Shown here in pieces: positions 1 through 6,251 of a stretch of 17,381 nucleotides of DNA. This DNA is from CAZNDN01 sp964571815 (GTDB lineage: Bacteria > Fibrobacterota > Chitinivibrionia > Chitinivibrionales > WJKA01), in assembly GCA_964571815.1 (NCBI GenBank), contig CAZNDN010000089.1:1-17381 (forward strand). Direction: 5' to 3'. Below the pieces are notes generated by a model. It ran no database searches, was not told where the DNA came from, and was given only the letters and a program-made list of their open reading frames with translations. The position numbers were made by a program, and so were the translations under genes. Each line of letters opens with the position of its first letter. The stretch's first letter is position 1.

Positions 1-125
1 GGCCGGAGGTCGGCCGCCATCGCGCCGAAGTGGCGCTATCCCGCAGGGCGGGGCGAAGACTGGGTGAGTCCCGCTTTGCGGGACGAATAATCGGCAATCT
101 GCAATCAGATGTTCCAGATCCACTA
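1..125. other. Hairpin-rich 3' flank of the acyltransferase gene
   Basis: No gene is supported here. Three short GC-rich inverted repeats stand close together: 1-5 with 11-15 (GGCCG/CGGCC), 40-44 with 48-52 (CCCGC/GCGGG), and 68-74 with 78-84 (GTCCCGC/GCGGGAC, loop TTT). The last is a perfect 7-bp stem. They lie just downstream of the minus-strand acyltransferase stop, so they could end or stabilise its transcript. No T-tract follows on either strand, so an intrinsic terminator is not demonstrated. They could also be a dispersed intergenic repeat. Confidence 0.4.
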
Positions 126-1007
126 TCAGTACGGCGCTTTCCTCTTGTATCGTTTGTGAAACCATCCGAAATAGTGCTCGGGGTATTTCAGAATCCACTC
201 CGAGACGGCCCGGTTGTGCGCTTCCTGAATTGCCGGAACAGCTTCCTCGCGGGAGCGTCCCTTCACCGAAGGCGGGGGCAACTCTCGCAGCACCGCCTCA
301 TAGGTTCCGTCACTTTGCATGATCGCATACACCGGCAGCAGGGCGCACCCCGTGTGCAGATGAAGCCCCGCGACGGCGCGCAAGGTATTTGCCGGCTTCC
401 CCAGAAACGGTATCGCATTACCGTTTCGTCCGCTGTATTGATCGATCAGCAGCGCCACCGCACCGTTGCGTCCCAGCACACGGAGACAGGGACGCACGGC
501 ACGATTGCTGTTTATTACCTGAACCTGCGCGCCGCGGCGACGGTGAAACAGCCAGCGGTGGAAGAGGGGGTTTTTCATGCGCCTGCCCACCACGGCAAGC
601 TCCGGAAGCCGGGGTCCGAATACGCGGGCCAGAAGCTCCCAGTTGCCGAAATGGGCCACAATGGCGATGATACCCTTGCCGCGCGAAAGCAGCTCCGCAA
701 CGACTTCTTCGTTGACAATCCTCACCGGAGGTTGTCGCGTGCCGCCGCGAAGAAAATCAACCGCGTACCTCCCGCTCTGCTCATAGACCCGGCGCGCGAT
801 GCGTCTCATGGTCGGCCCGTCCCATTTCCCCACGTGCGCCAGATTGACTTCAACCACGTGCCTGCGCAGCCGAAGGTGATAAAGTATACGCCCCGATGCG
901 GCGCCGAGTATCAGGGCAACCCGACGGGGCAGCAGTCGCAACGCCCCCTGCGCCCCTCTCAGCAAAGCATATTCCAGAACATGCCCGAACCGCGGAGTTC
1001 GACTCAC
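126..1007 (-). CDS. LpxL/HtrB-type lysophospholipid acyltransferase
   Basis: This 293-residue protein fits the lipid A biosynthesis lauroyl/myristoyl acyltransferase family, inner-membrane-associated enzymes that add secondary acyl chains to lipid A precursors. The key signature is HFGNWE (His119 to Glu124), the HX4(D/E) catalytic motif. The usual family phrases GKGIIAIVAHFGNWELL, then a basic stretch around NPLFHRWLFHRRRGAQV, then LLIDQYSGRNG follow in order, and length is normal. The start is GTG at 1007, overlapping the TGA of the upstream GH38 gene as GTGA, so the two are probably translationally coupled. The N-terminal segment (about residues 10-45) is hydrophobic and basic, consistent with membrane association. 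The family is clear; whether the substrate is lipid A or another glycolipid is not. Coupling to a mannosidase hints at a glycolipid role but is only inference. Confidence 0.9.
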   Translation of the reverse strand: MSRTPRFGHVLEYALLRGAQGALRLLPRRVALILGAASGRILYHLRLRRHVVEVNLAHVGKWDGPTMRRIARRVYEQSGRYAVDFLRGGTRQPPVRIVNEEVVAELLSRGKGIIAIVAHFGNWELLARVFGPRLPELAVVGRRMKNPLFHRWLFHRRRGAQVQVINSNRAVRPCLRVLGRNGAVALLIDQYSGRNGNAIPFLGKPANTLRAVAGLHLHTGCALLPVYAIMQSDGTYEAVLRELPPPSVKGRSREEAVPAIQEAHNRAVSEWILKYPEHYFGWFHKRYKRKAPY

Positions 1008-3508
1008 CGCTCACCCCGCTTTCCTTCAACGCGCTCCAGCATGTCGGTCTCGGACCACCTGCCGGTCTCGGGACTGATACGAAACGTTCGAATCTCAAAC
1101 GGATCGAACGACAGTTCTTTGCGGGTATCAAGGGCGCCGACGGTCACCGTGGCCCGGCGCGCGGAGCCCGTGGACTCGTACAGCCGAAGAACAAGGTCGG
1201 CGCGGTCCACCGACTGTTTGGCCGCACTGAGGCGAACGGCCGGGTTGTTGATATGCACAAGCGACTCGGTCCGAGCGTGTCCTCCGCGGGGAGCCATGGG
1301 CAGCACATACGGCTTCTGGTTGCGAACCGATGCCTCCCGGTCTACCTCCCGCAGCATTCTCGCGGCATCACCGCCGTCAATCCAGAGCACGAACCGCCGC
1401 TCGCCCTGATCGATCCGCGGAGAAAACCGATCGTTGCGCACGATCGGCCGGTCCATGACCGGGCTGCCCGAGTAGGCAGGGGAACGGAGAAGGGAAAACC
1501 GAATTTCATCGCTCCGAAAATCCACCCCGTAGATACCGTCGTTGAGAAAGCTCACCGCATGCTTCCCATCAGGCGACATCATCGCCGCCCATTGCTGCAT
1601 AACCGTTTCTTCGCCGGTGTCGGGCACATTTTCCCTGCCGAACGCGGTCTGCCGAAGGGCCGATACGCCCCTGCCGAAGGCCGGAAAGGAAAGCTTCAGC
1701 ATACGGTCCTTTTCGTTCCAGTAGAGAATGTTTTCTATTTCGAGGGCCGTTCCCTCCGCGGGCAGTTTGTACCGCCGGCACAGAAACGAATCGCCGTAGC
1801 CGAATATCGCTTCTACCACGGTCCGCACTGTGCCTTCCTCGATTATCCTCACCGGGGGAAGGCCTGGGCCGTTGACGCCTGAGAATCGAGCGGCTTTCCG
1901 CGGATCGAGAAGTCGAAACGAACCTTCGCGCGCGCGAAACTTCCGGACTCTCATGCCCCAGGGATCTTCGTTGTCCCGCATGACCATGCATCTGCCGGCA
2001 CCCGTACCAAGCATGTCGGTGCCGCGAACACGGTAACGGTCCAGCAGCCCGGTGCGCGGATTGATCACGATATCAACCTCGCTTGTCGTGAATCGGTATT
2101 CCTTGCCGGACACGGCGCGTACCGATTCGGGAACTGACGGCTCCATGCGCGGGGTGCAGTCGAACCGGGTCATGTTCGAGGCCGGAAGGGTTGCGCGGAA
2201 TATCACCCGTTTGCGCCAGTCAACGGAAATGTTGCTCAGTTCCTTTTCGATCTGCGACGCCTGGAGGGTGCTGCCCCGGCGTACATCGTAGACGGTGCAA
2301 CGGTCGGGACGAAGGTTCCAGTCGGAAAGCTGCAGCTCGCATTCGACGGTAGTGGTGACCGGGAAGGGATGTGGGTTATATACCAGGACCGGCAGTGAAT
2401 TACCGCGGGCGGGCTTCAGGGAACGAGCGAGGTCGAAAAACGCCTTGAGTCTGATCCGGGAGAGCTGCTCCAGACCCGAATGCATGAGTCGCAGCGAGTA
2501 GTCTTCGACCGGCTGGATACCCGAGCCGGGGAGTATGTCGTGGAACTGACCGGTGGCCAGGGTTTCTTCAACCCGCCGGAGTTTTTCGCCGGGGTAGTCC
2601 GCCAGACCCAGAAGCCATGCATGGGCGCAGATCTTCTCGGTGCCGTAGAGCTCATTCTCGAGCCGGCGATGTGTCTGTTTGATACGAACCTGTGACGTGT
2701 AACATCCCACGCCCCACGGATTGAGCGAGTCGCGGAACACCGGCAGGCTGTGCTGCTCACGGGCAAGCTCGGCAAAGTAGTTCTCCGGTGTGGAGTGCAC
2801 AACGCGTCGGGACCTCGTTGAGGTCAGAAGGGGTGCCAGATCCCGGAGGTCTCTTCGGGAAGGACCGCCGCCGTGATTGCCCACTCCCCACAGTATGACG
2901 GTCGCACTCCGTCCCTCCTGAGAGCGCATGATACGCTCGGCCTTGGTGCGTGCCCGGCCTGGAGGAGAGTTGTACATCCCTTCGGCCCTGGTGGCAAGGA
3001 TCCGTGAGCCGTCATAGCCCTCCCATACGAAACGGTCGTCCTCCAGGGGGAGATCTTCGGAAGGCGGCCGACACACCAGATAGCCCCGGTATCCCGATTT
3101 CACGAGCACCTGAACCAGCCCGCGGCAGTGTCCGAAGGGGTCGAAGTTGATGGCCGCGCGGGGCGACACGCAGAATTTTTCTTCGAAATACCTCCGTCCC
3201 AGAAGTATCTGGCGCACGAGCGATTCACCGGCCGGCATGTTGCAGTCGGGCTGAAGATACCAGCCGCCCATGATATGCCATTTTTTTCGGCGCACAAGGC
3301 CACGGATGCGCTCGAAGAGGTCCGGGTCGAAGGTCTCTACCCACTGATACAGGATCGCTTCGTTGTGGTTGAACACGAACCCATCGTACTCCTCGCACAA
3401 ATCCGCGGCCGTGCGAAACGTGGCCACTGCCTCCGCCGCGCCTTCCTCCCACTCCCAGAGCCACACGGGATCAAGGTGAGCGTTGCACACAAGATGAAAG
3501 TTCTCCAC
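1004..3508 (-). CDS. Glycoside hydrolase family 38 (alpha-mannosidase-like)
   Basis: This 834-residue protein is a GH38 enzyme, a retaining zinc-dependent alpha-mannosidase family. The zinc and active-site motifs are visible: NAHLDPVWLW (His11, Asp13), NFDPFGH with the expected nucleophile/zinc-ligand Asp123, and QFHDILPGSG (His323, Asp324). The N-terminal catalytic barrel covers roughly residues 1-230, the helical middle about 260-350, and the beta-rich C-terminal part the rest. The start is GTG at 3508, preceded by a Shine-Dalgarno-like AAAGG eight bases upstream. No signal peptide is visible, so it is probably cytoplasmic. Its stop overlaps the acyltransferase start (GTGA), making a two-gene unit. 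All canonical metal ligands appear intact, unlike the second GH38 at 6252. Exact substrate (mannoside linkage, glycolipid, mannosylglycerate-like compound) cannot be read from sequence. Confidence 0.93.
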   Translation of the reverse strand: MENFHLVCNAHLDPVWLWEWEEGAAEAVATFRTAADLCEEYDGFVFNHNEAILYQWVETFDPDLFERIRGLVRRKKWHIMGGWYLQPDCNMPAGESLVRQILLGRRYFEEKFCVSPRAAINFDPFGHCRGLVQVLVKSGYRGYLVCRPPSEDLPLEDDRFVWEGYDGSRILATRAEGMYNSPPGRARTKAERIMRSQEGRSATVILWGVGNHGGGPSRRDLRDLAPLLTSTRSRRVVHSTPENYFAELAREQHSLPVFRDSLNPWGVGCYTSQVRIKQTHRRLENELYGTEKICAHAWLLGLADYPGEKLRRVEETLATGQFHDILPGSGIQPVEDYSLRLMHSGLEQLSRIRLKAFFDLARSLKPARGNSLPVLVYNPHPFPVTTTVECELQLSDWNLRPDRCTVYDVRRGSTLQASQIEKELSNISVDWRKRVIFRATLPASNMTRFDCTPRMEPSVPESVRAVSGKEYRFTTSEVDIVINPRTGLLDRYRVRGTDMLGTGAGRCMVMRDNEDPWGMRVRKFRAREGSFRLLDPRKAARFSGVNGPGLPPVRIIEEGTVRTVVEAIFGYGDSFLCRRYKLPAEGTALEIENILYWNEKDRMLKLSFPAFGRGVSALRQTAFGRENVPDTGEETVMQQWAAMMSPDGKHAVSFLNDGIYGVDFRSDEIRFSLLRSPAYSGSPVMDRPIVRNDRFSPRIDQGERRFVLWIDGGDAARMLREVDREASVRNQKPYVLPMAPRGGHARTESLVHINNPAVRLSAAKQSVDRADLVLRLYESTGSARRATVTVGALDTRKELSFDPFEIRTFRISPETGRWSETDMLERVEGKRGER

Positions 3509-3900
3509 GGGTTTTACCTTTCCGATGCGGTAGCTATCCTGATACTCAACCTGATCTCGAGGTTTGTACCGAGCCCTTGGGCAGGCTCAGGACATCCCCC
3601 TTCGACGGGCTCGGAAGAAAGAACCCTCTTCCCCCCTCCGTGTCCTCTGTGTGTCCGTCAGAGAACACAACGCGAGGACATTCGGCACGGCCGGCACCAC
3701 CACTCGAACAATCCACAGGAAGGATCCCGATCCGTCTTTCCTTGTGTCCGTGGCCTCCGTGAGATGGAACCTCCGAGTCACACGGGGAGGCGCCGTTCGG
3801 GATCCGTCAACTCCCGAGCCGGGGAGGGAAAATAACCCATGCGGGTCGAATTCATGCTCTCCCACGAGGGCAGTCGTGACACTCGACATATTTTTCCGCC
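3509..3900. other. Divergent intergenic region with degenerate repeats
   Basis: These 392 bp separate two divergently oriented genes. Only short open frames occur and none resembles a protein. The left part holds an inverted repeat (3569-3576 with 3607-3614) of the 'ccttcgacgggctcgg' style common in intergenic DNA of environmental bacteria. The right part has two related GTGTCC/TCCGTG-rich tracts near 3636-3667 and 3739-3770. Promoters for both flanking genes must lie here, but I see no convincing -35/-10 pair. Confidence 0.5.
3569..3614. repeat. Intergenic inverted repeat, CCGAGCCC/GGGCTCGG
   Basis: A perfect 8-bp inverted repeat has arms at 3569-3576 and 3607-3614. A shorter GAGCC/GGCTC pair (3571-3575 and 3584-3588) is nested in the left half. 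The phrase 'gggcaggctcagg ... ttcgacgggctcgg' resembles dispersed intergenic repeats familiar from many bacterial genomes; that resemblance is from memory. Only one copy is in this window, so dispersal cannot be shown here. Confidence 0.45.
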
Positions 3901-4938
3901 ATGACCATTGATCCGATTTCATCCGTTCGGCCCGATGAGCCGGTGAGATGCGTGGTGATGTTCTCCGGGGGGCTCGACAGCACCATTGCCGCACATCTGC
4001 TCAGCAGCCGGGGGCTCGATGTTCGACTGCTGCATTTCGTGCTTCCGTTTGAGTCGGGGATGGGACGGTCGCACGCCACCGTGAGAGATTACGCCGCACG
4101 CCTGGACCTTCCGCTGATAGTCCGGGAGGAAGGCGAAGAATTCCTTTCGGTCGTCAAAGACCCTCATTTCGGCTATGGCAAGAACGCCAATCCCTGCGTG
4201 GACTGCAGAATCAGCCGGGTACGGAAAGCGGGCGATGTCATGCGGGAGACCGGTGCGCGGTTCATAGCTACGGGCGAGGTCGTGGGACAGCGGCCCATGT
4301 CTCAGCGAAGAGATGCGATGGATGCGGTGGCGAAGCGTAGCGGACTCAAAGGTCTTCTGCTCAGGCCACTGAGCGCGAAGGTGTTGAAACCGACCATCCC
4401 CGAGGAGCAAGGCTGGGTGGACAGAGATCGCCTCCTGGGTATCACGGGCCGGGGACGCAGGGACCAGCTCGAATACGCGCGCGTCCACGGCCTTCACTTC
4501 TCGGCTCCCGGCGGTGGGTGCATTCTCACGCAGCCGGTTACGGGCGCTCGATTCGAAGATCTCCGAACCCACACACCCGATTTCGATCTCACCGATTTCA
4601 AACTGCTTGCGTACGGACGTCATTTCCGGTTGAGCCCCTCATGTAAGCTGGTCATGGGACGCAACGAACAGGAGAACCGGCTTCTGACCGACCTCGCGCG
4701 CGACAGCGATTACGTGCTGAGGCCTGTTGCCGCGAAGGGGCCCGAGGCTGTGGGCCGCGGGGAGGAGGCGTCGCCCGGTGATGTTTCAGGGGCCTGCTCG
4801 CTCCTTGCACGTTACTGCCGGCCCCGACCGGGACAGACTGTAGCCGTGGAGGTGCGGCACCGGGGCACCCGGGAGACCATCGAGACGGAAGCGGCCTCCG
4901 AAGAAGCCTGCGACCGGCTCATGATCCGGCCCCGCTGA
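3901..4938 (+). CDS. PP-loop tRNA thiouridylase-like protein (MnmA/ThiI-related)
   Basis: This 345-residue protein belongs to the ATP-pyrophosphatase (PP-loop) superfamily, most like the MnmA/ThiI-related group often annotated as tRNA thiouridylases. The PP-loop is SGGLDST (residues 22-28), which binds and adenylates the target. A Cys pair NPCVDC (Cys99, Cys102) and a later APGGGCILT (Cys207) match the spacing of catalytic cysteines in sulfur-transfer members. GEVVGQRPMSQ (126-135) is also typical. The C-terminal part (KLLAYGRHFRL, then GRNEQENRLL) resembles a DUF814-like domain often fused to this family. The predicted role is tRNA 2-thiolation or a related thiolation. The ATG at 3901 has no clear ribosome-binding site, so leaderless or weak initiation is possible. 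The gene stands apart from the mannosidases and may be a housekeeping neighbour. It is not canonical MnmA. Confidence 0.82.
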   Translation: MTIDPISSVRPDEPVRCVVMFSGGLDSTIAAHLLSSRGLDVRLLHFVLPFESGMGRSHATVRDYAARLDLPLIVREEGEEFLSVVKDPHFGYGKNANPCVDCRISRVRKAGDVMRETGARFIATGEVVGQRPMSQRRDAMDAVAKRSGLKGLLLRPLSAKVLKPTIPEEQGWVDRDRLLGITGRGRRDQLEYARVHGLHFSAPGGGCILTQPVTGARFEDLRTHTPDFDLTDFKLLAYGRHFRLSPSCKLVMGRNEQENRLLTDLARDSDYVLRPVAAKGPEAVGRGEEASPGDVSGACSLLARYCRPRPGQTVAVEVRHRGTRETIETEAASEEACDRLMIRPR

Positions 4939-5100
4939 GCAGGCATGCGCACTCATACATGAGACCCTTCACCGTCCTCCGTCGAGCACTTCGAGGCCTC
5001 GTTGCGGCCCCTCCCCGGCGTGGTTTTGTATTTTACCTCGTTTGTTCCGGCTCCGGCGGGCGTCCGGGCTACACGTATCTTTGTGAAAGGAGAACTGTTC
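4939..5100 (+). other. Spacer upstream of the HAD gene
   Basis: This 162-bp gap precedes the HAD gene. No protein-coding gene is supported. An open frame continues upstream of the chosen start to 5002, but it has the look of non-coding DNA and lacks a ribosome-binding site. The segment ends with the Shine-Dalgarno described in the next entry. I see no clear promoter or terminator. Confidence 0.4.
5086..5094 (+). promoter_or_regulatory. Ribosome-binding site that fixes a GTG start
   Basis: The sequence AAAGGAGAA ends six bases before, and its core AAGGAG eight bases before, a GTG at 5101. This is the strongest Shine-Dalgarno in this stretch. It picks GTG 5101 over the earlier ATG 5002, which has none, and over the internal ATG 5332, where the HAD core begins. 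It therefore supports the 77-residue N-terminal extension being translated. Confidence 0.7.
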
Positions 5101-6087
5101 GTGGAACTCCCCTCCCAACTACCGGGCCTGGGTCGTCTTGACAATCCCACGGGCCTGCAGGCCCTCCAGCGGTGCAGCGACGGCAATTTCCGGGTGGGCG
5201 TCGACGGTGTAAAAGCGATTGTCTCCACCGGAGACCGAAGGGTGGAGTTTATCGCCTTTGCGGACCACACGCTGGCCTACGTACGATCCAGCATGGGCTC
5301 CCCGGCATACTATCCGGTGTCACCGGTGGAAATGAAAAGACCGATCAAAGCCGTGCTGATGGATCTGGACGGCACTTCGGTGCGCAGCGAGCATTTCTGG
5401 ATCTGGATTATTCAGCAGACGACCGCAAGCCTTCTCAAGGACCCGTCGTTCGAGCTTGTCCCCGAAGACGAGCCGTATGTGTCGGGCCACAGTGTCTCGG
5501 AGCACCTTCAGTACTGTATAAAGAAATACTGTCCCGGCAAGACCGTCGAAGAAGCACGGAAATACTATTTCGAGCACACGCACCGCGAGATGGAGGCTAT
5601 CCTGCAGGGGAAAGGCAAGGAGGGAGCATTCACGCCGAGCCCCGGACTCAAAGAGTTCCTCCTCGGTCTGAAGCGGAAGGGGATCAAGATCGGACTGGTG
5701 ACCTCGGGTCTTTACGAGAAAGCCTATCCGGAGATCCTCTCGGCATTTCGCACCCTCGACATGGGGGACCCGTGTGAATTCTACGATGCAATCATTACCG
5801 CGGGATATCCGCTGCGCAAGGGCACGACCGGCACCCTGGGGGAGCTGTCGCCCAAGCCGCATCCGTGGCTCTACGCCGAAGTGGCACGGGTGGGGCTGGG
5901 CATGGACGAGAGTGAGCGCGACCACGTGGTAGGCATCGAAGACAGCGGGGCGGGCGTGGCATCGATTCGGCTGGCCGGTTTCCCGGTGATAGGTTTCGGC
6001 GGCGGCAATATCAACGACAGCGGCACGCGGGCCCTGTGCATGCATTACTGTGAGACGTTCGAGGAGGTCAGCGAGGTGATTCAGTAA
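5101..6087 (+). CDS. HAD-family phosphatase/phosphoglucomutase-like with N-terminal extension
   Basis: With the GTG start chosen from its ribosome-binding site, the protein has 328 residues. Residues 78-328 form a HAD hydrolase core of the beta-phosphoglucomutase/phosphatase type. Motif I is MDLDGT (nucleophile Asp88, acid Asp90), motif II LVTSG, motif III the Lys of PKPHPWLY, and motif IV GIEDSGAG. A helical cap lies between motifs I and II. The first 77 residues (ELPSQLPGLGRLDNPTGLQA onward) precede the HAD core. They look like genuine protein, with RRVEFIAFADHTLAYV forming a likely strand-helix unit, but I do not recognise the domain. The gene lies 164 bp upstream of a GH38 gene on the same strand, so it may act on a sugar phosphate released by mannoside catabolism; that is inference. 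No signal peptide is visible. Confidence 0.85.
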   Translation: MELPSQLPGLGRLDNPTGLQALQRCSDGNFRVGVDGVKAIVSTGDRRVEFIAFADHTLAYVRSSMGSPAYYPVSPVEMKRPIKAVLMDLDGTSVRSEHFWIWIIQQTTASLLKDPSFELVPEDEPYVSGHSVSEHLQYCIKKYCPGKTVEEARKYYFEHTHREMEAILQGKGKEGAFTPSPGLKEFLLGLKRKGIKIGLVTSGLYEKAYPEILSAFRTLDMGDPCEFYDAIITAGYPLRKGTTGTLGELSPKPHPWLYAEVARVGLGMDESERDHVVGIEDSGAGVASIRLAGFPVIGFGGGNINDSGTRALCMHYCETFEEVSEVIQ

Positions 6088-6251
6088 CAGGGGGATGACG
6101 GAAGGCCGGTTGCGGAAGGCGGATTGGAGAAAAGGGGCTTGTGGGAGTCGTGGGTTGTCAGGGGAGTGTGCTTCCCGCCTGTTTCCCGGCTCCGCTGCGG
6201 CTTCGCCGTCGAGAGGCATAGCAGAACATCTATCCGAGGGAGTCAATACGC

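Noticed and set aside
30..1882. Long plus-strand open frames of 459 and 328 codons opposite the acyltransferase and first GH38
   Set aside because: They lie antisense to two genes with clear catalytic motifs, and their composition is that of GC-rich shadow frames.
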